Notes under the pieces: generated by a model
Told to the model about the DNA's origin: nothing
Databases searched by the model: none
What the model saw: only the letters and a program-made list of their open reading frames with translations
Translations under genes and position numbers: made by a program
DNA from: Anaerolineae bacterium
GTDB taxonomy: Bacteria > Chloroflexota > Anaerolineae > Promineifilales > Promineifilaceae
Assembly: GCA_030425205.1 (NCBI GenBank)
Contig: JAUIAP010000001.1
Location: forward strand, 310,001-374,000
Direction: 5' to 3'
Length of the DNA: 64,000 nt
Part shown: positions 34,917 through 44,600 of the stretch, piece by piece
Position numbering within the stretch: the stretch's first letter is position 1
Layout of the letters: each line of letters begins with the position of its first letter

Positions 34917-35006
34917 AAGAATGGATTCCCACCTGCGTGGGAATGACAGTTGCAACTCATCTGAAACGCGCCCATGAAAAAGTGGCTTCCCGCAAGCAGG
35001 GGAGTG
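34917..35006. repeat. Degenerate repeat fragments upstream of hisE
   Basis: AGAATGGATTCCCACCTGC with GTGGGAATGACA (34918-34948) and GGCTTCCCGCAAGCAGGGGAG (34984-35004) are partial copies of the same hairpin family. The second contributes the only purine-rich ribosome-binding-like sequence (GGGGAG) before hisE. The 34320-34585 part of this 700-bp gap shows nothing I can name. Confidence 0.6.
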
Positions 35007-35018
35007 ACAAAAAACGCT

Positions 35019-35300
35019 ATGAATGGATTTCTCCACCAGCTCGCAGACCTGATCGAACAACGCCAACGAGAACAACCTGCTGACTCGTACACCGTTACCC
35101 TGCTAAATGATGAAAACAAAGCCGCGCAAAAAGTGGGTGAGGAAGGGGTTGAGGTCGTGATCGCCGCGCTCAATCAACCGCGCGAACGACTCGTCGAAGA
35201 GAGCGCAGACCTGCTCTATCATCTATTGGTTTTGTTGACTGCAAAGGGGGTCTCACTAGAGGAAGTGGAAACCGTTTTAGAGAATCGGCACAGTAAATAA
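35019..35300 (+). CDS. hisE: Phosphoribosyl-ATP pyrophosphohydrolase
   Basis: 93 aa from the ATG at 35019; an in-frame start at 34974 would translate repeat DNA. All-alpha NTP-PPase (MazG-like) fold of HisE: NDENKAAQKVGEEGVEVVIA with its Glu pairs for Mg2+, and EESADLLYHLLVLLTAKG. It hydrolyses PR-ATP to PR-AMP, the second step of histidine synthesis. It is isolated from other his genes here. The GGGGAG sequence 15 nt upstream is distant, so initiation may be weak. Confidence 0.92.
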   Translation: MNGFLHQLADLIEQRQREQPADSYTVTLLNDENKAAQKVGEEGVEVVIAALNQPRERLVEESADLLYHLLVLLTAKGVSLEEVETVLENRHSK

Positions 35301-35375
35301 GGGTGAGTTGACGCCTGCAATACAGGCGCGGGTAATTGGTTACAATGCAACCAATTACCCACAAATTTTTCGCGC

Positions 35376-36068
35376 CTACCAAGCCCAATCTTCACCCGTC
35401 CAGCCAAAGAAGCTGTTTGTATCGGCTGGGGTTAATCGGCCGATTAACCCCAACAATCCCTCCACCGACGCCTCCGGCGTAATTGCCGCACGGCTGCCAC
35501 CCATATCTGTCTGCACCCACCCGGGATGTACGCAGATTACCGTCACGTCAGGCAGGTCATAGGAGAGCATGCGCGTCAACATGTTAAGGGCGGCCTTGCT
35601 TGCATTATAGCTATAGTCACCGGAACGATTTCTGCCCAAAGTCGTGAGCGAGCCGAGATTAGACGAGATATTGACCAGTCGTGGATTGTTGCCCGCGTTG
35701 AGCAGATCGGCGAATGCCTTGGTGACATTCATCGTGCCAATTGTGTTTGTCTCAAACGTCTTGCGCATTGCGTCGGGGTTAAATGTGGCGAGTTTTTCGT
35801 TACGGTCAAAAAATGCGCCCGCATTGTTGATCAGAACGTCGATAGCATCCGTTTTCGCGCCAACGACTTCCCGCGCTTGTGCAACAGAGTCAACATCTGT
35901 CACATCCAATTCAATTGGGAAAACTTGCCCAGTTTTTGCCAGTTCATTTAATTCAGTTGCTGCTTCGCGATTGCGTGCGGTCGCAAAAATCGTGTCGCCG
36001 TTTGCGACCAATTGTTTTACAAATTCAAGTCCAATGCCACGATTGGCTCCAGTGATCAAGTAGCGCAT
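35376..36068 (-). CDS. Short-chain dehydrogenase/reductase (C-factor-like)
   Basis: 230 aa. TGANRGIGLEFV cofactor loop, NNAG, catalytic Ser in LVNISSNLGS, YxxxK as YSYNASKAALN, and VHPGWVQTDMGG. The short length and motif set match the CsgA/C-factor-like SDR subgroup. The octamer inside the gene at 35436 is embedded in a 26-bp perfect palindrome. The 55-bp gap to the subtilase gene holds no clear terminator. Confidence 0.9.
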   Translation of the reverse strand: MRYLITGANRGIGLEFVKQLVANGDTIFATARNREAATELNELAKTGQVFPIELDVTDVDSVAQAREVVGAKTDAIDVLINNAGAFFDRNEKLATFNPDAMRKTFETNTIGTMNVTKAFADLLNAGNNPRLVNISSNLGSLTTLGRNRSGDYSYNASKAALNMLTRMLSYDLPDVTVICVHPGWVQTDMGGSRAAITPEASVEGLLGLIGRLTPADTNSFFGWTGEDWAW

Positions 36069-36123
36069 AATTTTGATGAAGATATTCCATATTTTGAAAA
36101 GATGGAATATCTCGATAGTTTTA

Positions 36124-37905
36124 CTATTTACGCTCTATCTTCTCAACCTTTCTTGAAAAAGCCAATCCTGTTGTCAGTGTAATAACAATAATTGTAAGCA
36201 GCGATAACCACACCGCTTGCACGTTCGCCTGCTTAAGACCCGATAACCCAACGCTTGTCGGCACTGTGTAATCACCGATAAAACCGCTCCCCATATCAGC
36301 ATCATCGGGCGTTGCAGCCTCTTCCACTTGAGCACGCACAGCGGTGGGCGATTGCCAAAATTCCGAACGTGATGGGCCAAGTTCTTCTATCTTTTGAGCA
36401 GCCATGCCGGTGATGATGGGTGCAGCAAACGATGTACCGATGCCATAAGCCCAATCGTTGGGCGAGTGTGGATCGAACCCTGTTAAGCAGCCACCTCGTA
36501 CATTGATGGCGCAATCATGGGCAATTTTATCAGGTAGGCAAGGGCCGGGTGCGCTGCGCGGATCACCACCGCCCCACGTTGCAATATCCCCTTTATTCGC
36601 ATAACAAGCCAAAGTGTTCCCTGGTGCAATCGCCGTGACACCCAAAACATTAGGATGACTTGCTGGCAGATTCGGGTCTCGCGGTGCGAGTGACCATGCT
36701 GAGTTATTCCCCGCAGCCCCTATTTGGAAGATGTTGGTGTTGTGAACTTGATCAAGCGTGCGAGCAAGTGCAGAGAGCGAGTCAACGTAATCTTCCTCTT
36801 CGAGACCTAAACTATAGTTAAAGATAACGCCATCGTAATTATCTGCATTCGTAAGAAAAAAATTGCGCATCTCTTCAATCGCTTGAATCAGCAGAAACTC
36901 TGTACCAATCCCGTCAATACTCAACGCTCGCATCAGGTAGATGTCACTGCTGGGTGCGTAATGGGTGATGGGCGTGGCAACAAAGGTGCCGTGTGATCCA
37001 ACAACAGATTGCCCTGAAAACGGCAATCCAGGAGGGAGGGGCAAACTTTTGTTAACCGTGATGTCGATGCCATTGACATTTTGTGTGCTGACAGCGGGAG
37101 CCGCCACATAGGGGGATGTATCGAATATCGCAATGCCAACTTTCTGACCTGTAAACCCGTCAAATGGCGAATTAGGCAATGTGAGGGTTGTCGTTCCCGG
37201 TGTCGCCATACCTGCGGGGCTTCCAAAAATATAGTAGCCGCCAGGGAAACCCATCGTGAGCTGATTGGGTTGTGCGAGTGCATCGTCGATATTAGGATCG
37301 TTGTCAATCACCATGTTGACTGAGTTAATTGTTTGCACAACCGTTTTTCCAGCCAGTGATTGGAAAAGACCGACGGCGAAGCAGTCCCCTTGAATAGTGA
37401 ATTCCACCGCTTCGACTCCCTGCACGGGTGTCAGATCGACGCGATTCACCGTTGAGGCGACATCGGCACATGTGCCACTCACAATAATCTGCTGAGGGAT
37501 GTAGGCAAGATGTTGAATGTCTCTTTCCGCTTGGACATCTGCATAGGTGGCAGCTTCCGCGTAAACAGCGTTTATTATGGTGTTAACGTTGGGTGTTGTT
37601 GTCATTACCTGATACACCTTGATATTAAACGGGTTAGGAAGTTGTCCACCATTGTAGTTTGGATTTTCTACATGGTAGTTGCTTGCAGCAGCCCCATACT
37701 CACGAACAAAGTGTAGTCTGCCGTCCGCCACAAATGGAGCCGCCGCCTGATCAATTTGCCCATCATGCCCTGCAAGTGAAACAAACCCATAAATTGGCGG
37801 TTCCGCAAAGGATGTGCCAACGGCTTGCCAGAGAAAGAGGCACAGTGCGAGGGCAAACAAAAGTGGAATCGGTAACTTTGCCAGTCGATGATAATAGATG
37901 TTCAT
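36124..37905 (-). CDS. Membrane-anchored subtilisin-like serine protease (S8)
   Basis: 593 aa. Signal or anchor helix at residues 12-34. About 220 residues of pro- or accessory region precede the catalytic domain. Triad: Asp262 (AIFDTSP), His305 (GSHGTFVA) and Ser492 (GTSFAAPI), with the oxyanion Asn in GAAGNNS (about 400). Several Cys in 434-473 may form disulfides. A C-terminal helix (AVWLSLLTIIVITLTTGLAF) with a basic tail anchors it with the protease outside. It is followed upstream on the same strand by the CHAT-TPR gene, so the two proteases may be part of one unit. Confidence 0.9.
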   Translation of the reverse strand: MNIYYHRLAKLPIPLLFALALCLFLWQAVGTSFAEPPIYGFVSLAGHDGQIDQAAAPFVADGRLHFVREYGAAASNYHVENPNYNGGQLPNPFNIKVYQVMTTTPNVNTIINAVYAEAATYADVQAERDIQHLAYIPQQIIVSGTCADVASTVNRVDLTPVQGVEAVEFTIQGDCFAVGLFQSLAGKTVVQTINSVNMVIDNDPNIDDALAQPNQLTMGFPGGYYIFGSPAGMATPGTTTLTLPNSPFDGFTGQKVGIAIFDTSPYVAAPAVSTQNVNGIDITVNKSLPLPPGLPFSGQSVVGSHGTFVATPITHYAPSSDIYLMRALSIDGIGTEFLLIQAIEEMRNFFLTNADNYDGVIFNYSLGLEEEDYVDSLSALARTLDQVHNTNIFQIGAAGNNSAWSLAPRDPNLPASHPNVLGVTAIAPGNTLACYANKGDIATWGGGDPRSAPGPCLPDKIAHDCAINVRGGCLTGFDPHSPNDWAYGIGTSFAAPIITGMAAQKIEELGPSRSEFWQSPTAVRAQVEEAATPDDADMGSGFIGDYTVPTSVGLSGLKQANVQAVWLSLLTIIVITLTTGLAFSRKVEKIERK

Positions 37906-37984
37906 TGATCGCTCCTTATTGCGAATATCACATTATATGAACGCTGGTACGCTCCATTTTTCCAGCATTTCATCATAGTTCAGA

Positions 37985-40798
37985 TTACACACTGCCAGTC
38001 TTACCGACAAGAAAAAAGGGAGACCAAAAGTAGGGGTGGCGATAGTGGGCGGGGAGCGTCGTGTCTTCGATGAAGGTGGTGTAGGTCGTTTGTAACGCTT
38101 GTGCTTTGCTTTGTCCAGATTGCAATGCGCGATAGAACGTTTCCATCCAAAAAAGTGTTGCCAAATCGTTGACCTGCCAAAGACCGAGCAACAATGAGTC
38201 GGCACCAGCATAAAGAAATGCACGCATCAAGCCCATTAATTCATCACCCCCTTTGACAACGCTGCGCCCCGTTTGGCACGCACTGAGTGTGACAAGGGAT
38301 GCGTTGAGGCGCAGGCTAAAAATGTCAAGTGTGCTGAGCTGTCCATCAGCGAGAGCTAACCCTGAAAAGAGCGGGTTGGACTGATTAAAGTCTCCGTGCG
38401 TAGAAAAGTGCAAAATTTCGGCCGATCCCGCGCTCGCCTTCACCTGATCAATTGTTGCCTCTTGTTCTGTAAATGCGTGTCCACCCAACAGAGCCGCAAT
38501 CCGTAACGCTTCCTCGGCGGCATGGGGCAAATAGCTCTCATTGCTGTATCCGTAAGCGATTGTTGCACCCGTTGTTGGTGGGCGGTCAGTTTGATAGGCA
38601 AGCAATGCGGCACTCGGCAGATAGCCAATGGCGTACTGCTGACCAAGATAGTGAACGCCGTCAAACAACGCCTGGAACGGCAGATAGTGGAGAGCGGCAT
38701 TGTGCGGTGCGATGAGCAGATGTGTATAGTCAGTGAGCCGGTCGGCAATCGGCCGAATTAACACTGCATACATCTGTCCCAACAACTTTTGTGCCGACCG
38801 CAACAGTTGCGGCACTCGTTCTGGCGGGGCGGTCGAGGTCGCCTTGATGTTGAGGTTAAACACCCGCATCAACTGCGCCACACGCCTTACCCCTTGTGGC
38901 AACTGAACAACCTCAATACTTGTCTGATCAACCAAGAAGAACAGAATATCTTCACCCACTGTAAAACAGTCAATCAGCAAGGTTTCGGCCGATAAATAAG
39001 GCTGAATCGGCTCGGCTCGCACCCGGGTCAGCGACGCATCACGCGCATAATCGCTGTTATGAACGAGCAGTTGATGCCAACGTTCCGTGATTTGCGCTTC
39101 GAGCGTGTGCAGTTGTTGACGGGTTGTCGCATTATCCTCGCCTGATCCATGCGTCCACTGGCGATAGAGAACATTGCGGCGCGATTGCAACGATTCTAGT
39201 TCATTGATGCGGTCGTGATCTTCGGGAGAAATCGGCCGAATGCGTAAATCAACCTGCTGCCCGATCATCTCAACCAACGCCCGCGACTTCGCACGCTCGA
39301 CCCACTCCAAGGCGCGTTCCTTCTCGTCGGCCGCAACAGCCGCAGCGACCGCCTCCTCATAGATTTGCTGCTTGTCATGTAAGAAATCGGCGCGAAACTC
39401 TGTTATTAACCGTCCACGCAGGCGTTCCAACATATCCAGTGCCACTTCATACGCCTCCAGCGACCGTGTTAGCTGACCCCGCAACGCATAAATCTGATGC
39501 AGCAACCAATACGCCTGTTGTGCTTGTGCGGATGGCTCAATCTTCTGCAAAATCGCGTTTGCCGCGTCCGCATTCCCCTGCATTGCCAACGCCTTTGCAC
39601 ACAGCATCTGCGCTTGTGCCTCACGCAATATGTGGTCGTTTGCGCGAAAAATTTCTGCGCTGGCATTGGCTAACAGAAACGCGGCGGCTGGGTCGCGCTG
39701 TTGGATAAAGAGCGTTGCATGTTCAAGACGACAAATAGCCTCTTGAATCGCATCCCCGCTCTGCTGGCACTGCATTCGCGCTTGCAACATCATCTGATGC
39801 GCGGCCTCAAATTGATGCAGACCTGCATTTGCAACAGCCGCATGGCGCATCACAATCGCCAGTTCATGCGGCACACTATGTTGACGAAACTGTGTTTCTA
39901 TCGACTTCGTTAAGGTCAGCACTCGTTCATATTGCCCCAAATGAAGCAAGACTGGCAGCGCATCAAGCTCATTCGACAGCGCATCTTCAGCACGCTCGTC
40001 TTCAATATAAGCCGTCCGCGCATCATCAAACAGCGCCAGGGATTCATTATAACGATGCTGATTGAGATAGATGAGCGCACGAATTTGTTGAGCGCGGGCA
40101 ACAGAAATTGTGTGCGTAATTTCTGCAAAGCTTGCTTCGGCGCGCTGCACTGCTTCTTCGGCCGCTGATAATTCGCCTAAATTAAGCAACAGTCGCGCCC
40201 GATTGAGTTCGACAGCAGCGCGATAGTGGATGGGGAGTGCGTGATCAATTGCAAGCTGGCGAGCATGAGCAAGCAGCGCAACTGCTTCGCGCAGTTCTCC
40301 CTGCCGACTATGCAAAACGGAAATGTTAGTGACAAGTCGAAACAGAGCATCCCAATCGGCGTGCTGTTCCAAAACAGAGCGAACTTGGGTGGCAAGGGTG
40401 AGCGCATCGGCCGATTTGCCCAAATAACCCAAACACGCCACCGTCCCAATCTGGCTACTCGCCCAATCTAAATCGGCTCCTGCCGTCTTGTAAATCGCGC
40501 CTGCATCTTCAAATTTCGCCATCGCCAGTTCATAGTCACCACCAGCAAAAATGGCGACATTCCCCTCAACGCGATAGGCGAGAGCGGTGAATGTCGGCGT
40601 ATTGGCAATGTCAGATAAAAGATGGAGCAAGTCGGCGCAGTGGGTGGCCTGTTCAATGGCGGTTCGCAGTGCGCCGTCGGCGTGGCTTTTGAGCTGATTG
40701 GCAATTTCGGCCGATTGTGCAACGTTGGCGCGCAGAAGTGCCGCCTGTTCATCGGCACTTGCCAATTGCAATAATGAATCGACCAACGTCTGCATCAT
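37985..40798 (-). CDS. TPR-CHAT caspase-like protease
   Basis: 937 aa. The N-terminal 480 residues are a run of TPR-like helical repeats, many with Ala-Leu-rich helix pairs. A helical linker with a coiled-coil character follows to about residue 600. The CHAT domain holds the cysteine-protease dyad His801 (HFSTHGDF) and Cys841 (SACQTG), followed by GLMRAFLYAGADSLLLGLWQVND. No signal peptide: the protein is cytoplasmic. CHAT proteases are activated through their TPR or partner domains and in some defence systems cleave specific substrates. Its own substrate could be the neighbouring anti-sigma-like protein or the subtilase, but this is inference. Confidence 0.9.
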   Translation of the reverse strand: MMQTLVDSLLQLASADEQAALLRANVAQSAEIANQLKSHADGALRTAIEQATHCADLLHLLSDIANTPTFTALAYRVEGNVAIFAGGDYELAMAKFEDAGAIYKTAGADLDWASSQIGTVACLGYLGKSADALTLATQVRSVLEQHADWDALFRLVTNISVLHSRQGELREAVALLAHARQLAIDHALPIHYRAAVELNRARLLLNLGELSAAEEAVQRAEASFAEITHTISVARAQQIRALIYLNQHRYNESLALFDDARTAYIEDERAEDALSNELDALPVLLHLGQYERVLTLTKSIETQFRQHSVPHELAIVMRHAAVANAGLHQFEAAHQMMLQARMQCQQSGDAIQEAICRLEHATLFIQQRDPAAAFLLANASAEIFRANDHILREAQAQMLCAKALAMQGNADAANAILQKIEPSAQAQQAYWLLHQIYALRGQLTRSLEAYEVALDMLERLRGRLITEFRADFLHDKQQIYEEAVAAAVAADEKERALEWVERAKSRALVEMIGQQVDLRIRPISPEDHDRINELESLQSRRNVLYRQWTHGSGEDNATTRQQLHTLEAQITERWHQLLVHNSDYARDASLTRVRAEPIQPYLSAETLLIDCFTVGEDILFFLVDQTSIEVVQLPQGVRRVAQLMRVFNLNIKATSTAPPERVPQLLRSAQKLLGQMYAVLIRPIADRLTDYTHLLIAPHNAALHYLPFQALFDGVHYLGQQYAIGYLPSAALLAYQTDRPPTTGATIAYGYSNESYLPHAAEEALRIAALLGGHAFTEQEATIDQVKASAGSAEILHFSTHGDFNQSNPLFSGLALADGQLSTLDIFSLRLNASLVTLSACQTGRSVVKGGDELMGLMRAFLYAGADSLLLGLWQVNDLATLFWMETFYRALQSGQSKAQALQTTYTTFIEDTTLPAHYRHPYFWSPFFLVGKTGSV

Positions 40799-40832
40799 GT
40801 CGGCGGGATCGCCAACATCATGCTGGCGACCA

Positions 40833-41516
40833 TTACAACTCTAAGTTCGGAACGTGTATCGTGAGTGATTGACCCGTAATCAGCAATTCATACTGACCTG
40901 ATTCTAGTTGGTCAAAGGTAAAATTGCCAAACTCATCTAACGGAGCGGTCAATTTTGCACTGGCATCATCGCGCCAGAGGTCTGCGGACAGCTTTTCGTC
41001 GTCTTCTAGCCCCATGACAAGCCCAGAAAGTGCCATGCGCGTCGGGTCATCAAAATCGGTGTCTGTCTCGATCACAATCTGATAATCACCTGCTGTGTAA
41101 ATCCCTTCTTGTGCGCCGCGCAACCCAAAGGCGAAGGCAGGCTGATTACCACCGCCCGAAATCAAATCTGCCACCAAGACACGCGCTTTTTCAAGCAATG
41201 AGGGCTTGGCGACAGGGGCTGGTTCAAGGGCATTCCAGAATTCCTTCAACAGATCGGTTTGCCGTTGGGCGTGGGGTTCACGGGTTAGATCAACGTCGCC
41301 AATACCGAGTGCGGCTTCACCGATTTGGAGGGTTGAGGGTTTCGGCCGATTTTTCAACCGCCTTCTTAAATCATCCTCTACCTCGCGCAACGCCGCGACT
41401 TGCGCCATTAACGCTGGACTCGCCTCGATTGCCGCACGTGTATCTGCGTCAACATCATCATCTAAATAGGCACTCAATGTTCCGTCGGGAAAATTTTTCA
41501 TCTTATTCATAGTCAT
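40833..41516 (-). CDS. Anti-sigma-factor-like/regulatory protein
   Basis: 227 aa; ATG 41516 follows AAGGA at a good distance, with further in-frame ATGs at 41510 and 41501. The first 50 residues (LSAYLDDDVDADTRAAIEAS, VAALREVEDDLRRRL) resemble the zf-HC2/anti-sigma N-terminus, but the zinc HxxxCxxC residues are absent. The C-terminal part (about 130-227) is a beta domain ending GQYELLITGQSLTIHVPNLEL, like carboxypeptidase-regulatory sandwiches. No sigma factor is adjacent and there is no membrane helix. Likely the regulatory partner of the CHAT gene 34 bp downstream. Confidence 0.6.
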   Translation of the reverse strand: MTMNKMKNFPDGTLSAYLDDDVDADTRAAIEASPALMAQVAALREVEDDLRRRLKNRPKPSTLQIGEAALGIGDVDLTREPHAQRQTDLLKEFWNALEPAPVAKPSLLEKARVLVADLISGGGNQPAFAFGLRGAQEGIYTAGDYQIVIETDTDFDDPTRMALSGLVMGLEDDEKLSADLWRDDASAKLTAPLDEFGNFTFDQLESGQYELLITGQSLTIHVPNLEL

Positions 41517-41589
41517 TCACCGTCCTTGCTCATCTACCTATCTAAACGTGGCCAACCCATTTTTTCCGCTACGCTTATGATCTTATATG

Positions 41590-41620
41590 AAAAACGCCGA
41601 TCGTTTTGATCAGCGTTTTT
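41590..41620. terminator. Bidirectional terminator after the pullulanase gene
   Basis: AAAAACGC (41590-41597) with GATC pairs and inverse GCGTTTTT (41613-41620) make a hairpin with T5 on either strand. It lies 43 bp past the pullulanase stop and separates it from the anti-sigma-like gene. Confidence 0.8.
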
Positions 41621-41662
41621 CAAATCATCGTAAATTCTCTTTTTCAGGAACCGAACAAAATT

Positions 41663-44600
41663 TTAGTCGTCACTCTCGCTCGTCAGGCTGTTCACGCCCA
41701 AAATCCCCAAGAAGATCAGCGAAATCATCACGGCCAATCCCACAATACATAGCGCAGAAATCAGCGCGGTTAGCGTTCCTGTCAAACTTCCTGCATCAAA
41801 CATCGAACTATCTCCTAAATCTGCCGCTTGCGTTTCACTACCAGAGAGGGCAGCAAGCGATCCAATTGGTAAATCAGGCTCCAAAACGGTGTTTGCATCA
41901 CCCGCTTGGACAAAAATTGTCGTTGTGAGCGCGGGAACGGTGAACGTCCCAGCGTTAAATTGTGCGTTGAGCCACGTATCACGCGAGCTCGCTGCCAAAA
42001 GCGGGTGCAGGAACATCTCTGCGTCCGCTAATTCTTCAACTGTAAACGTCACATCTGTGTTGCGACTATTGAATAGAACGACAATTTTATTGTAATTCGG
42101 GTCAATACGCACATCGCCATCGTCGCTCAAACTCATCACTATCAATCCGGGCAGTTGCTCTGCACCCGTGTTGTGAAATTGGAGGCGATTTTGGACTTCT
42201 TCGGCCGATCTTAAGCGGAACAGCGGCGAATCTTGTCGCACCTGCGCCATCCGGCGAAAGTGATCACGTGTTGCTGCAATATCTTCGGGCGTAGGCGCAA
42301 TTGACTCATTTGCTAACAGGGGCGCAATGATCGGCCAATTGGCTTCATTTTTGTCGGCAATCGGCAATCCCGTCGCCCAGTTGTTATCCTGATACGTCCA
42401 GTCGATCCGATTAAACCAGTCCCCACTGTTATAGCTGTCCCGATCCATCGACTTTGAGCGCAACAGGTCACTGCCCGCATGGAAGAATGGAATGCCCTGC
42501 CCCAGCATCACCAAATCGAGCGCAAACATCTGCGTCTTGGCGCGGTCGGCCGTCGACATGCCAACGGGAACCTTGTATTGGATCGCATCAAACAACGTCT
42601 CGTTATCATGCGCCGAAACGTAGTTGATCACCTCTTGCGGATCGGTCGTATAGCCCGTTGGCGCACCGTTGTAGTCGATCTCGCGCCCCGTCACGGTGTT
42701 TCCGTTGCGATCCACGAGTAAGTAATCGGCCAAGTTGCCAGTCAGGCCAACGCGAATCCAGTCGGCAAATTTGGTCAGGTTGTTTTCCATCACGGCGGGG
42801 CTGTCCGCCTCTGCATTGGGATTGGTCAATAAGCCTGTCGCAAAACCCTGCTCTTGCCAGCCGCCAAACGGGTTGCCGCCGCGCACACCGTCACGGATGC
42901 GGTCGTTAAATGTGCCAATTCCCAAGCCCCCTACACGTGTCTGGGTTGCATTTGCACCACGCTGGCCGCCCTGTACCTCGCCAAAGTCCCATCCTTCACC
43001 ATAAACATAGATCGCCGCCCCATTCACGCCGTCTTTTTCTAACGTCAGCGCGTCTAACGCCTCGCGCACGGCGCGCATATCTTCGACCATATGATGTCCC
43101 ATCAGGTCAAAGCGGAAACCATCTACTTTGTACTGCGTCGCCCACGTCACAATCGAATCAACCATCAGCTTGCGCATCATCACATGTTCAGTGGCCGTGT
43201 TCGCACAACAGGTTGAATTTTCGACCTTGCCTCGACTGTTGAGGCGATGGTAGTAGCCGGGCACAATGCGGTCGAGCACAGATTTTTCCGCTTGACCTGC
43301 CGAGTTGGTATGATTGTAAACGACATCCATCACGACCCGCATCCCCGCATCCTCATTGAGCGACTGCACCATTTCGCGGAACTCGACGATGCGTGTTGTG
43401 CCGTTCGGGTTGGTGCTATAGCTGCCTTCTGGCACAGTGTAGTGATAGGGGTCATAACCCCAGTTAAAGCCGTCTGCGTCGCGCAACAAATTGACTGCAT
43501 TTTGCTGCTGTGCGCTATCACGCGGGAAGCTCTCCAAAAGGCGCAGGAGCGGGGCCTTTTGTTCGTCACGAACTTCTTCGATCGTTGCAATATCAAAAAC
43601 GGGCAGCAAATGCAGATGGGATACACCCGCAGCGGCAATTGCGCTCAAGTGTCGCATGCCCGCGCTGTCTGGATGGGTAAACGCCTTGAACGTGCCGCGC
43701 TCTGCCTCTGGCACACTCTCATCGCTGATGCTGAAGTCGCGCACGTGCAGTTCATAGAGCACGATGTCCTCAAACGCCTCTAGTGTCGGTTTTTGGACGG
43801 TTGCCCATCCCGCTGGCGCGAGATCGGGGTCGTTTAAGTCGATGATTTGACTGCGTGTGCTGTTGGCAGACAGACTGTGCGAATAGGGATCGGTGACATA
43901 ATTTGTGACAACGGCTAGTTCGCTTGGCACATACACGTCAACTTCGTAGATGTAGTAACCACCGTAAAATTGGGCGTCGCCCGTGTGCGACCACACGCCT
44001 GTCTGATTATCCCGCACCATATCAAAACCACGTGCCGAAACGTCGCTATCAATCCCACTTAACGAGGCTGGATCGGTTGCGAATTGGATGCGAACGGCTT
44101 GCGCGGTTGGCGCCCACAAGCGAAAGGTAGGCGTTTTATCTTCAGCAAACGACAGACCCAGTTCGCCATCGTAACGATAAAGTTCGTCGAGAACACCCGC
44201 AACCTGCACGCCCGTCGCTGTGACGGGATTGCCAGCGGGGTCTGTGGCGGAGACAACGAGTTGGCCGCGCAATAATGCGTCGGTTTCAGCTACTGCTTCG
44301 GCTGGGATTTGCAAGCGGGTTAACCGTGCGAGATGGGGAAACTTTTGCAATGCCGCTGCGGACAGCTCTTCAGTGTGGGTCAATGGGTAGCTTGTGCCGC
44401 CTGTTACGCCAGATTCACCGACTTGAAGGCTGGAATCGGCCGAAAAGTGCAGTTCAAACTGATTCTCTGCCGCCTCATTAACCAAAATCGTGTCGGCCGT
44501 CACCCAATAAGCTCCCAACTCACTTAAATTTCCCTTTGGCGCACCTTCACTCTCAATCGTTAACACTTTTGTCTCACTGTTCCAATTAAATGTAATCGCG

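Noticed and set aside
40833-41516. Classical zf-HC2 anti-sigma factor with a missing sigma partner
   Set aside because: The zinc-binding His/Cys set is absent and no sigma gene is adjacent, so only an anti-sigma-like label is justified.
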